Both the position numbers and the translations under genes were made by a program. A DNA stretch of 64,000 nucleotides from contig LJHW01000027.1 in the NCBI GenBank assembly GCA_001295865.1, forward strand, positions 52,289 through 116,288, given 5' to 3'. Positions 25,914-34,616 of the stretch are shown here, in pieces. A model generated the notes under the pieces. The model saw only the letters and a list, made by a program, of their open reading frames with translations, did not search any database and was not told the origin of the DNA. The stretch's first letter is position 1, and each line of letters opens with the position of its first letter. The DNA comes from a beta proteobacterium AAP65. GTDB taxonomy: Bacteria; Pseudomonadota; Gammaproteobacteria; Burkholderiales; Burkholderiaceae_C.

Positions 25914-26756
25914 ATGCGCCGAGACGCCCTGCCCCCGCTGCCCACCGACGACGACGGCCCGCCCGAAGGCACGCTGCGTCTGCGCACGGTGTGGATCTCC
26001 GACCTGCACCTGGGCACCCCCGGCTGCCAGGCCACGGCACTGCTGGCCTTCCTGCGGCACGTGGAATGCGAAACGCTCTTTCTCGTGGGCGACATCATCG
26101 ACGGCTGGCAACTGCGCCGCCAGTGGTACTGGCCGCAGGCCCACAACGACGTGGTGCAGAAACTCTTGCGCAAGGCGCGCAAAGGCACGCGCGTGATCTT
26201 CGTGCCCGGCAACCACGACGAGTTCGCGCGCCGCTACCTCGGCCACAACTTCGGCGGCATCGACGTGGTGGAAGAACACATCCACACCACCGCCGACGGC
26301 CGCCAGCTCTGGGTGACGCACGGCGATCTTTTCGACGGCGTGATCCAGTGCGCCAAGTGGCTGGCCTACGTGGGCGACTGGGCTTACGAACTCACGCTGC
26401 GCATCAACCGCCACTTCAACTCACTGCGCGCGCGTTTGGGCCTGCCCTACTGGAGCTTGTCGAAGTACCTCAAGCTCAAGGTCAAGCGCGCCGTCAGCTA
26501 CGTGGGCGACTTCGAAGCCGCGGTGGCGCGTGAAGCGCGCGAGCGCGGTGTGCACGGCGTGGTGTGCGGGCACATCCACCACGCCGAGATGCGCGACATC
26601 GACGGCATCCTCTACTGCAACGACGGCGACTGGGTCGAAAGCCTCACCGCGCTGGTGGAACACGCCGACGGCCGGCTGGAGATCTTCGACTGGGCGCAGC
26701 ACCTCGCACTGCGCCGCGCGCGGCCGGTGCTGGCGGCGCCGGCCGCGCTGGCCTGA
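25914..26756 (+). CDS. Calcineurin-like phosphoesterase, PlcP/LpxH-like (possible phospholipase C)
   Basis: A 280-residue metallophosphoesterase. Metal motifs in order are WISDLHLG, VGDIIDGW, VPGNHDEF, THGDLFDG and CGHIHHAEM. The family contains LpxH (UDP-2,3-diacylglucosamine hydrolase) and the rhizobial PlcP, which cleaves phosphatidylethanolamine to diacylglycerol during phosphate starvation. The segments QWYWPQAHNDVVQKLLRKA and WSLSKYLKLKVKRAVSYVG recall PlcP-type proteins more than classical LpxH. Its operon with a diacylglycerol glycosyltransferase-like gene supports PlcP-like function. No Pho box was found by eye. An unrelated phosphodiester substrate remains possible. Confidence 0.83.
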   Translation: MRRDALPPLPTDDDGPPEGTLRLRTVWISDLHLGTPGCQATALLAFLRHVECETLFLVGDIIDGWQLRRQWYWPQAHNDVVQKLLRKARKGTRVIFVPGNHDEFARRYLGHNFGGIDVVEEHIHTTADGRQLWVTHGDLFDGVIQCAKWLAYVGDWAYELTLRINRHFNSLRARLGLPYWSLSKYLKLKVKRAVSYVGDFEAAVAREARERGVHGVVCGHIHHAEMRDIDGILYCNDGDWVESLTALVEHADGRLEIFDWAQHLALRRARPVLAAPAALA

Positions 26757-26788
26757 ACCGCGCCGCGGCCAGCGCCGCGGCCCGCAGC

Positions 26789-28690
26789 TCAGCGGTACAG
26801 CACCTGCTGGCGGATGTCGTCCAGCACTGGCGCCATCGCATCGCGGAACTCGCGGCGCGTCTCGGCGGAGCACACGTTGCCCGGCGTGCGGTCGTCGAGC
26901 ACGCGCTGTACCTGCACCTCGCGCGGGCCCGGGCGCGTCACGGTGGACTCGTAGCCGACCAGGCGGCTGTTGAAGCCCGCGTTCTCGGGCACGGCCAGCA
27001 CTTCCATGCGCGGGGCCAGGTTCACGGTGTACCGCTCCACACTGCGGCCTGAAGAACAGCTGCCCTCGTGGTTGCCGCTGTTCTCGGCCATCGCGCCCTG
27101 CACAAAACGCGCGATGCTGGCCGGCGCCACGAACATCGGCGCCAGGCTGAAGCCGCCGGCGCCGGTGGCGTTGAGCAGGCGCTTCACGTCGAAACTGGCC
27201 TCGTAGCTGAAGGTGTCGAGCAGGGCCTGGGGGTCTTCGTGCGTCACCGTGCCGCTGGCCTGCAGGTTGCCGCCCGCGAAGACCTCCTTGACCATGTTCT
27301 GCAGCTGATCGCGCGTGACGCGGCGGAAAGCCTCGCGCATCTCGATGGCGAAGCGCCCGCGCAGCAGCACCTTCACCGTGCCCGTGGCGCCGCCGTCGTC
27401 GCGCAGCGTCATCAGGGTTTCCATCACCTGTTCGTGCGGGCCGGGGTTCGCGGGCGTGCGCTCGGGCAGGCCCGGCACCGCGGCCAGCACCGGCTTGTCT
27501 TCCACCTGGAAAGGCAAGGCGCCGAAGGGGATGCCCTTGGCCGTGGCGTCGGCAAAGAGCTTGAATTCGGGCAGGTAGTTGATGACGTGGTTGACCTGCG
27601 AGGCCACCGGCAGCGGGTGCAGCCGGTACAGGTTGCCGGCGTTGACCAGCACCTGGTGGCTCTCGATGCCCTGGGCCGCCAGCAGCGCCTGCAGCGCGGT
27701 GGCGTGGTCTTTGCAATCGCCCATGCGGTTGTCGAGCACCAGGCTCAGCTCACGCGGCACCACGGCGCCGATGCCCACACAATTGCCGCCGTAGGTGAGC
27801 GTGCGCGAGACCCATTCGTAGAGCAGGCGCGCCTGCTCGCGGCGGTCGGCCTGCGTGCCGACGATCTCGCGCGCCAGCGCCTGCACCCGCGGCGTGACCG
27901 CGGCGCGCGGCGTGGCGCGTTGCACGTAGCGCTGCGCCACCTCGGCGTGCGCGGTGTAGGTGCTGAGGATGTAGTAGGGCTCGCTCTCGATGTCCCACAC
28001 GCTCCAGTCGCGCCGCTCGGTGGCCAGCGGCTGCGGGTTGCGGTGTGTCCACTCGATGCGCTTGCGCGGGCCCTGGGTGCTGATCTTCTCCGCCAGGCCC
28101 TTGGCAGCATGGCGCAGCGGCATCGCGACCGGGGCGTCGACGGTGATGCGCACCTCGTCGTAGGCCGTGTAGCCGGGAAAGGTGTCGTAGGTGGAGAACG
28201 AGCCCGGGAACAGCGGCTCGCGCGTGGTGAGCCGGTAGCGCACGGCGATGGCGTCGCCCACTGCCAGATCGGGGAAGGTCAGGCTCAGGCGCCGCCAGTC
28301 CGAGAACAGCGGGCCGCCGCCCTGCCCGGTGTCGGTGTTGACCTGCGTGTTGGTCTTGGGCACGCGGATGCGCTTGCCGCCGGCCTTCAGCGTGTAGGCC
28401 TCCAGGATGTCGAGCTTCTGCACGCTGGCGCTGTGGCCCAGGGTGTAGGTCTTCAAGCCTTCCAGCGCCTCGGTGCGCAGCACACGCACCACCACGTGCT
28501 CCGTCATCACCTCGCTGCCGTCGGCGGCCAGCACGTGGCTGCGGTGCAGCTTCTCGGTGCGGGTGGGGAGGTCGGTGGCCTCTTTGGCCGCCACGGCCTG
28601 GGCCTGGGCCCCACCGGACAGGCCGACCAGGGAAGCGACAGCGGCCCCCGCGAGTACGGCGCGCAGGCGCGCGCCCAACTGGAATTGCAT
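26789..28690 (-). CDS. DUF3857/transglutaminase-like exported protein
   Basis: A 633-residue protein with an N-terminal signal peptide (LRAVLAGAAVASLVGLSGGAQAQA). Next comes a DUF3857 domain (about residues 45-240), then a transglutaminase-like core with the catalytic Cys in NRMGDCKDHATALQALL and the likely His in VNHVINYLPEF, and a long C-terminal beta-rich region. DUF3857-transglutaminase proteins are periplasmic or surface-located and of unknown function. Start chosen at ATG 28690, spaced six bases from GGGAGG; ATG 28696 lies too near that site. It is divergent from the TIGR03790 lipoprotein gene. Confidence 0.87.
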   Translation of the reverse strand: MQFQLGARLRAVLAGAAVASLVGLSGGAQAQAVAAKEATDLPTRTEKLHRSHVLAADGSEVMTEHVVVRVLRTEALEGLKTYTLGHSASVQKLDILEAYTLKAGGKRIRVPKTNTQVNTDTGQGGGPLFSDWRRLSLTFPDLAVGDAIAVRYRLTTREPLFPGSFSTYDTFPGYTAYDEVRITVDAPVAMPLRHAAKGLAEKISTQGPRKRIEWTHRNPQPLATERRDWSVWDIESEPYYILSTYTAHAEVAQRYVQRATPRAAVTPRVQALAREIVGTQADRREQARLLYEWVSRTLTYGGNCVGIGAVVPRELSLVLDNRMGDCKDHATALQALLAAQGIESHQVLVNAGNLYRLHPLPVASQVNHVINYLPEFKLFADATAKGIPFGALPFQVEDKPVLAAVPGLPERTPANPGPHEQVMETLMTLRDDGGATGTVKVLLRGRFAIEMREAFRRVTRDQLQNMVKEVFAGGNLQASGTVTHEDPQALLDTFSYEASFDVKRLLNATGAGGFSLAPMFVAPASIARFVQGAMAENSGNHEGSCSSGRSVERYTVNLAPRMEVLAVPENAGFNSRLVGYESTVTRPGPREVQVQRVLDDRTPGNVCSAETRREFRDAMAPVLDDIRQQVLYR

Positions 28691-28853
28691 GGCCATCCTC
28701 CCTGTTTTGTACGTGGCTTGCGGCGGCCATTCTGGCGTGGCTGGCGCCGGCCCGACACCCTCGTCTTCATGCCTGCGGGGTACAGTGCCGCTGCAGCCCC
28801 CGGGGCCGGGCACCTTGCAGCGAACTTCCGTGCGCTGCGGTGTTCAGACAGCC

Positions 28854-29993
28854 ATGAATCCGCGCAACAGATCCATTTTTTCCCTCTGCCCCACACCCGC
28901 CCAGGCCGGGCCGCGTGCCGCCAGTCTGCTGGTGCTGGCGGGCACGCTGCTGGCCACCGCCTGCGGCGGTGGCGGTGGTGGCGCGGCCCCCACCAGCCCG
29001 GAACCCGCCCCCACCGCGCTGCGCCCGGCCGACCTGGCGGTGCTCTACGCCGCGGGCGATGCCACCAGCGAATCCATCGCCCGCGCCTACCAGCAGGCGC
29101 GCGGCATCCCCGACGCCAACGTGCTGGCCGTCACCCTGCCCACACGCACCGATGTGATGAGCAGCGCCGACTTCAACGCCATGAAGACCGCGCTCGACGC
29201 CCGGCTGCCCGCCACCGTGCAGGCCACGCTGCTGACCTGGACCGCGCCTTCGCGCGTGGCCGGCACCTGCACCATGGGGCTGACGGCCGCGATGGCCCTG
29301 GGCTACGACACCCGGTATTGCGGCGGCTGCGCGGCCACCAACACCACGGCCTACTACAACAGCAGCAGCGCCCAGCCCTGGACGGCGCTGCGCATCCGCC
29401 CGTCGATGATGCTGGGCGCGGCCACGCTGGCCGAGGCCCAGGTGCTCATCAACCGCGGCGTGGCCGCCGACCGCAGCATGCGCGCCGCCGGAGCCAACGC
29501 GAACGCCTTCTTCGTGCGCACCGATGACGCCGAGCGCAGCGTGCGCTGGAACGACTTCCGCAGCACCGCCAGCAGCACCGTCAGCGGTTTGCAGTTCAAC
29601 CTGGTGGACAACGCCGCCGGCACCAGCAGCAACGACATCACCGGGCGCAGCCAGCTGCTCTTCTACCTGACCGGCGCCGTGCGCGTGAACAACGCCGTCA
29701 GCAACACCTGGCTGCCCGGTGCGGTGGCCGACCACCTCACCAGCTTCGGCGGCGTGCTGCCCGATGGCAATGGCCAGATGCCTATCACCGAGTGGCTGCG
29801 CGCCGGTGCCACCGCCAGCTACGGCACCGTGGAAGAGCCCTGCGCCTACGAGCAGAAGTTCCCGCGCGCCAGCGTGCTGGTGAACCGCTATGTGCAGGGC
29901 GACACCTTGATCGAGGCCTACTGGAAATCGGTGCAGTGGCCGGGCCAGGGCCTCTTCGTCGGCGAACCGCTGGCGCGGCCCTGGGCACCTTGA
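28854..29993 (+). CDS. TIGR03790-family lipoprotein
   Basis: A 379-residue protein. After a basic start there is a lipobox (LATACGGGGGG), suggesting lipidation at Cys and export, followed by a Gly/Pro/Ala-rich linker. The main domain opens with LAVLYAAGDATSESIARAYQ and QARGIPDANVLAV, characteristic of TIGR03790, a family of unknown function. It also contains CGGCAATN and a C-terminal PCAYEQKFPRASVLVNRYVQ. Its stop overlaps the TTG start of the EamA exporter gene (TTGA), so both are probably expressed together. Confidence 0.8.
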   Translation: MNPRNRSIFSLCPTPAQAGPRAASLLVLAGTLLATACGGGGGGAAPTSPEPAPTALRPADLAVLYAAGDATSESIARAYQQARGIPDANVLAVTLPTRTDVMSSADFNAMKTALDARLPATVQATLLTWTAPSRVAGTCTMGLTAAMALGYDTRYCGGCAATNTTAYYNSSSAQPWTALRIRPSMMLGAATLAEAQVLINRGVAADRSMRAAGANANAFFVRTDDAERSVRWNDFRSTASSTVSGLQFNLVDNAAGTSSNDITGRSQLLFYLTGAVRVNNAVSNTWLPGAVADHLTSFGGVLPDGNGQMPITEWLRAGATASYGTVEEPCAYEQKFPRASVLVNRYVQGDTLIEAYWKSVQWPGQGLFVGEPLARPWAP

Positions 29994-30916
29994 GTTCGCC
30001 GGGCGCCAGCACGGCGGCATCGCCCCGGGCCCTGGGCGCCACCGCCTTCGGCACGCTGCTGCTCATCGCCCTGATGATGGGCGCCAACCACGTGGCCGCG
30101 CGCGTGGCCTTCAACCACGGCGCCAGCGTCGCCACCGCGGTGGCCTGCCGCAGCGGCGCCACGGTGCTGGTGCTGGCCGCGGTGCTGCTGCTGTGGCGCG
30201 TGCCGCTGAAGCTGCAGCCGCACCACGCCCGCGTGCTGCCGCTCATCGGCCTGCTCATCGGCGTGCAGAGCTTGTGCCTGTATGCCGCCGTGGCGCGCCT
30301 GCCGGTGGCGCTGGCGCTGCTGGCCTTCAATTGTTTTCCGCTGTGGATCTCGCTGTGGTCGCGCCTGCTGTACCGCCAGCGCACCGAACCGCGTGTGCTG
30401 CGCGCCATGCCGGTGCTGCTGCTGGGCCTGGGCCTGGCGCTGGACGTGACGGGCGCGGCCTCGGGCCTGGGTGCGGCGGGCCAATGGGCGCAGATCGGTG
30501 CCGGCGTGGGCTTTGCACTCGCGGCCGCGGCCACCTTCGGCCTGGCGCTGGTGCTCACGCAGCACGAGGCCAGCGGGCTGGACGGCCGCGTGCGCACCTT
30601 CACCACCATGGCCCTGGTGGCGCTGCTGGCCGGCGCCGTGCTGGCCACACAAGGCGGCCCGCAGTGGCCCAGCGCGCCGGCCGGCTGGTGGGGCTTGGCG
30701 GCGCTCAGCCTGCTCTACGGCACGGCATTCACGGTGATGTTCACCGTGCTGCCTCGCCTCGGCGTGGTGGGCAACTCGGCCATCATGAACGTCGAGCCGG
30801 TGTTTGCGCTGGTGCTGGCCTGGGCCCTGCTGGGGCAAGCCATCGCGCCGGTGCAGGTGGCCGGCGCGCTGCTGGTGGTGGGCACGGTGGTGTGGCTGGG
30901 CACGCGCCGCCGCTGA
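29990..30916 (+). CDS. EamA-family (DMT) exporter
   Basis: A 308-residue inner-membrane protein with about ten hydrophobic helices in two EamA repeats (GTLLLIALMMGANHVAARVAF and TFGLALVLTQHE, then GTAFTVMFTVLPRLGVVGN and FALVLAWALLGQAIAPVQ). Members export amino acids, drugs or metabolites. The chosen start is the TTG at 29990 that overlaps the stop of the upstream lipoprotein gene, because it places the protein start right before the first helix. Upstream ATGs would read through the lipoprotein gene in another frame. The substrate is unknown. Confidence 0.82.
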   Translation: MSSPGASTAASPRALGATAFGTLLLIALMMGANHVAARVAFNHGASVATAVACRSGATVLVLAAVLLLWRVPLKLQPHHARVLPLIGLLIGVQSLCLYAAVARLPVALALLAFNCFPLWISLWSRLLYRQRTEPRVLRAMPVLLLGLGLALDVTGAASGLGAAGQWAQIGAGVGFALAAAATFGLALVLTQHEASGLDGRVRTFTTMALVALLAGAVLATQGGPQWPSAPAGWWGLAALSLLYGTAFTVMFTVLPRLGVVGNSAIMNVEPVFALVLAWALLGQAIAPVQVAGALLVVGTVVWLGTRRR

Positions 30917-30948
30917 AGCGGCGTCAGCCGCCACCCGCCGCGCCTGAA

Positions 30949-31827
30949 TCACCTTGCGGCGTTCTCCGCGATGCCGTCGACAAAACGCGGCAACAACGCC
31001 AGCGGCAGGTCGTGGCCCATGCCGGGGATGAAATCACCCTGCGCACCGCGGATGCGCTGCAGCAGCTCACGCCCGGCTTCAACGCGCACCAGCGGGTCGG
31101 CCAGACCGTGGATGATGCGTGTGGGCGCGCCGATCTGCGGCAGCAGCGCGCTGCGGTCGCCATCGGCCACCACGGCCAGCAACTGCCGTGCGGTGCCCTG
31201 GGGGTGCCACGAGCGCTGCACCGTGGCCAGCAGGCGTGCACGCTGGCGTGCGGCATCGGGCGGGTAGCCCGGGCTGCCGATCACGCGCAGCAGCGCTTCG
31301 AGGTGCTGCACCACGGCCTCGGGCGCAGCACTGGCCGGGCGCGATAGCAAGGCCCCGCGCACGCGCCAGCCCGGCTGCGGCAGGTGGCGCGCGCCGCTGG
31401 TCGTCATCATCAGCACCAGGCTCTTCACGCGCTGCGGGTGTTTCGCGGCCAGGTGCTGCGCGATCATGCCGCCCATGCTGGCGCCGCACACGTGGGCCTG
31501 CGCGATGCCCAAGGCATCCAGCACGCCCACGGCGTCCAAGGCCATGTCGGCCAGGCTGTAGGGCGAGGCCACGGCCAGGCCCAGCGTGTGGCGCACCGCG
31601 CCGGCGGCGATGCTGGGCACGCCGAGGTGGTCGAAGTGCTGGCTGAGGCCGATGTCGCGGTTGTCCAGGCGGATCACGCGGAAGCCGCGCGCCACCAGCT
31701 GCTGCACCATCTCTTCGGGCCAGCCCGTGAGCTGCATGCCCAGGCCCATGACCAGCAGCACAGGCTCGCCGCCCGGCGGGCCCTGGTCGTCGACTTCGAT
31801 GCCGACGCCGTTGGCGACGATGCGCAT
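30949..31827 (-). CDS. Alpha/beta hydrolase
   Basis: A 292-residue alpha/beta hydrolase with the nucleophile elbow GASMGG (Ser in VCGASMGGMIAQ), the oxyanion-side motif VMGLGMQLTGW, the acidic residue in IHGLADPLV and the final His in PGMGHDLPL. There is no signal peptide. The sequence resembles the epoxide-hydrolase/lactonase-like group, but no substrate is evident. It lies 16 bases downstream of the lipase-like hydrolase gene, on the same strand, in a run with the WS/DGAT gene, so involvement in acyl-ester turnover is plausible. Confidence 0.85.
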   Translation of the reverse strand: MRIVANGVGIEVDDQGPPGGEPVLLVMGLGMQLTGWPEEMVQQLVARGFRVIRLDNRDIGLSQHFDHLGVPSIAAGAVRHTLGLAVASPYSLADMALDAVGVLDALGIAQAHVCGASMGGMIAQHLAAKHPQRVKSLVLMMTTSGARHLPQPGWRVRGALLSRPASAAPEAVVQHLEALLRVIGSPGYPPDAARQRARLLATVQRSWHPQGTARQLLAVVADGDRSALLPQIGAPTRIIHGLADPLVRVEAGRELLQRIRGAQGDFIPGMGHDLPLALLPRFVDGIAENAAR

Positions 31828-31843
31828 GCCGCGTCCTTCTCGC

Positions 31844-32710
31844 CTACAGCCCGGCCGAACGCAGCGGCGCGTGGTGCGTCACCTTGTAGAACCAGCGCCG
31901 CGCGCCTTGCACGTCGAACCGCTGCCACTGCTGCGGGTCTTGCCGCAGGCGGTCGGCGATGGCGTAGAGCGCCAGCGGGTTCATGCCCATGCCGATGTGG
32001 CTGGCGTGCACCTCGATGTTTTCGGCCTGCGGGTGTTCGGGGTTCAGGCTGCACTGCCAGGCCACCACGCCATCGGTCTTGCTGTAGATCGACGTGGTGG
32101 GGCAAGGCGGCAGACCGCGGATCTGCTCGATCAGCGCCGGGTCGTGCGTGCTCTGGCCACTGACCAGCTCGTAGAAGCGCCAGGCGTTGGTGGCGCGCGG
32201 GTGGCCGTTGAAAGGCGTGCCCAGCGTGATGACGCAGCGCACGTTCTGCGGCTGCTCTTTGGCCAGCTCGCGCGCGTAGACGCCGCCCAGGCTCCAGCCG
32301 ATCAGGCTGGCCGGCTGGCCGTGGCGCGCGGCCACCTGCTGCAGCTGTTCACGGCAGCGCTCCAGCACACCGTGTTTGGGGCCGAAGTTGAAGCCTTGCT
32401 TCCAGGCATAGGGCGTGTAGCCGCGCTCGCGCAGGAAGTTGCGCAGCGGCAGCGTGGTGATGTCGGCAGCGCCCAGGCCGGGGTAGACCAGTACCGGGTG
32501 GCCATCCCCCACCGGCAGGCGCTTGAGCCAAGGCGCGGCGGCCACCATGGCCGCGTACTCCCAGGGCGCGCGGGCCTCCAGCATCAGCAGCAGCGGGCCG
32601 GGGGCGTCGACAAGCTCGCGCTCGTCCAGGGGCGAGAAGGGGTCGGTCTGGGGGCGCGGTGGGGGCGCCGCCTCCACCACCGGCTTGCGCCGGCGCATCG
32701 GAACACTCAT
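31844..32710 (-). CDS. Alpha/beta hydrolase, lipase-like
   Basis: A 288-residue protein with an elongated N-terminal basic/proline-rich region of about 40 residues, then a hydrolase fold with PVLVYPGLGAADITTLPL, the nucleophile motif GWSLGG and the catalytic His region in EVHASHIGMGMN. It resembles bacterial lipases and GPI-inositol-deacylase-like esterases that hydrolyse acyl esters. It sits ten bases after the WS/DGAT acyltransferase on the same strand, suggesting a pair for making and breaking neutral-lipid esters. No export signal is visible. Confidence 0.83.
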   Translation of the reverse strand: MSVPMRRRKPVVEAAPPPRPQTDPFSPLDERELVDAPGPLLLMLEARAPWEYAAMVAAAPWLKRLPVGDGHPVLVYPGLGAADITTLPLRNFLRERGYTPYAWKQGFNFGPKHGVLERCREQLQQVAARHGQPASLIGWSLGGVYARELAKEQPQNVRCVITLGTPFNGHPRATNAWRFYELVSGQSTHDPALIEQIRGLPPCPTTSIYSKTDGVVAWQCSLNPEHPQAENIEVHASHIGMGMNPLALYAIADRLRQDPQQWQRFDVQGARRWFYKVTHHAPLRSAGL

Positions 32711-32719
32711 GCGGGCATG

Positions 32720-34405
32720 CTAGCCGGCACGGCGCTTCTTTTTTGGGGGCGCCACCTCAGCCGCCTTATCGCTTGTCCGGGGGCGCTTTGTCACCTGCGA
32801 GACAGCGGCGTCGACCATGCCGCCCATCACGCCACGCGTCACACCGCCGACCACGCTGCCCACCATGCCTCCGACCATGCCCCTTGCCGCCTTGCCCAGG
32901 CTGCTGCCCAGGCGCTCGGTGGTCTGGCGCACCAGGCCCGGCGGCGGCGGTGCGTCGGGGTCGTCTTCACCCGGGCGCGGCAGCGCGCGCAGGTCGTCGA
33001 AGGCGATGCGCAAGGCCTCGGCCAGCTCGCGCACATCGGGCATGGCCGCGGCATCGGCCATGAGGCCGAAATCGAGGCTCTGGTCGTAACTCTGCACCGT
33101 GATGTTCAGCGCCATGCCGTGCACCACGATGGAGGCCGGGTAGTTCGTCACCATGCGCGCACCGGCCATGAAGAGCGGCACCGGCGGGCCGGGCACGTTG
33201 CTGATGACGACGTTGGCCACCTGCGGGATGCGGTCGGCCACCTTGGCCTTGCCGTACAGCGCGGTGGCGGCCTCGATCAACCAGGGCACGCCCAGCGACG
33301 GAAAGTCCGTCGGCAGGATGCTCTTCAGCTGCCCCATCGTGCTCTTCATCGAGGCCGTGGCCGCCTTCACGTGCGCCAGGCGCTTCTTGGTGTCGGCGAT
33401 GTTCGTGCCCAGGCTGATGAAGCTCATGCTGGCCTGGTTGTCGGCCTCGGTGTTGCCCTTTTCGCGCAGCGAGATGGGCACCGCCGCCACCAGGCTCTTG
33501 CGCGGCAGCACGCGCTGCTTGGCGTAATGCCGGCGCAGCGCGGTGCTGCACAGCATCAGCACCATGTCGTTGACGGTGGCCTCGAAAGCGCGGCCGATGG
33601 CCTTGATCTCGCCCAGCGGCAGCGTCACGGTGGCGAAGGCGCGGCCGGCCGTCACCGACACGTTCAGTGGCGTGCGCGGGGCCAGCGTGAGGTTGCCTGT
33701 GCCGGGTTTGCCGGTGAGCAGCGACGAGGCCGAGACCACCGAGCTTGCCGCGTTTTTCAGCGTGCCCACGGTCGCGGGCAGGTTGCGCACGATCTCGGCC
33801 ACCTTCTGCGCCTGGCCGCCGATCACACCGCGCAGCATCTCCGTCATTTCCAGCTTGAAGGTGCGCGTGCGGCGCGAAGCTTTCACCTCGATGGCGCGCG
33901 GCGTGGGTGTCACATCCAGGATGGCGTTGGCCAGGGCCACCGCAGCTTGGCCGTCCACCGCCGCGTGGTGCAGCTGCGTGTAGAGCGCCACGCGACGCGC
34001 GCCGCTGGGGCCGGGGGCCAGGCCTTCGAAGACGTGGAACTTCCACAGCGGCTTGCTGCGGTCGAGCAGCACCGGGTGCAGCGCCGAAACCGCCGCTTCC
34101 AGCTCGGGCAGGCCCGGCGCATGGCCGTGCACCTTGGGCAGCTTCACCTCCACGATGTGCTGCCTGAGATCGGGCACGGCATCCACCCAGGCCGGGTTGG
34201 CCAGGTTCAGCGGCATCCACCACAGCCGGCGGCGCAGCACAGGCGTGATGGGCAGCCGGCTCTCGATGTGCTTGCGCAGCGCCGTGATGAACTTGCCCTT
34301 GCTGCCGGCCGGCAGCTCGAAGAGGTGCAGCGCACCCACGTGCATGGGCATCTCGGCCGTTTCGAGGTAGAGGAAGGTGGCATCCAGGCCTGAGAGTTGT
34401 TGCAT
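32720..34405 (-). CDS. Wax ester synthase/diacylglycerol acyltransferase (WS/DGAT) with glycine-rich tail
   Basis: A 561-residue acyltransferase. The catalytic motif HHAAVDG lies at residues 146-152, and a typical C-terminal WS/DGAT region has NVVISNVPGPPVPLFMAGA and VTVQSYDQSLDFGLMAD. These enzymes make wax esters or triacylglycerol from acyl-CoA and alcohol or diacylglycerol at the inner membrane or lipid bodies. About 60 residues beyond the usual end are unusual: GMVGGMVGSVVGGVTRGVMG is glycine-zipper-like, followed by a lysine-rich end. Two hydrolases follow closely on the same strand. The extension might anchor the enzyme to membranes or storage granules (inference). Confidence 0.92.
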   Translation of the reverse strand: MQQLSGLDATFLYLETAEMPMHVGALHLFELPAGSKGKFITALRKHIESRLPITPVLRRRLWWMPLNLANPAWVDAVPDLRQHIVEVKLPKVHGHAPGLPELEAAVSALHPVLLDRSKPLWKFHVFEGLAPGPSGARRVALYTQLHHAAVDGQAAVALANAILDVTPTPRAIEVKASRRTRTFKLEMTEMLRGVIGGQAQKVAEIVRNLPATVGTLKNAASSVVSASSLLTGKPGTGNLTLAPRTPLNVSVTAGRAFATVTLPLGEIKAIGRAFEATVNDMVLMLCSTALRRHYAKQRVLPRKSLVAAVPISLREKGNTEADNQASMSFISLGTNIADTKKRLAHVKAATASMKSTMGQLKSILPTDFPSLGVPWLIEAATALYGKAKVADRIPQVANVVISNVPGPPVPLFMAGARMVTNYPASIVVHGMALNITVQSYDQSLDFGLMADAAAMPDVRELAEALRIAFDDLRALPRPGEDDPDAPPPPGLVRQTTERLGSSLGKAARGMVGGMVGSVVGGVTRGVMGGMVDAAVSQVTKRPRTSDKAAEVAPPKKKRRAG

Positions 34406-34616
34406 GCGGTGCCTTGCAGGGGCCGCCCGCGGCGGCGCAACGCATGCTAGGCCGCGGGCCGGGGCGCAGGGCTGAGGGCTAGCCCGGAGTGGCCCGTGTC
34501 ACCTGCCGGCACGACGCCGCCAGCCCCAGCGGGCCCGGGTACGGGCGAGGTCGAGGCAAGATGCGGGCTGCAGGTGGCCGTGCATGACGCCGCCGCGACA
34601 TCAGGGGAGCTTGAAG

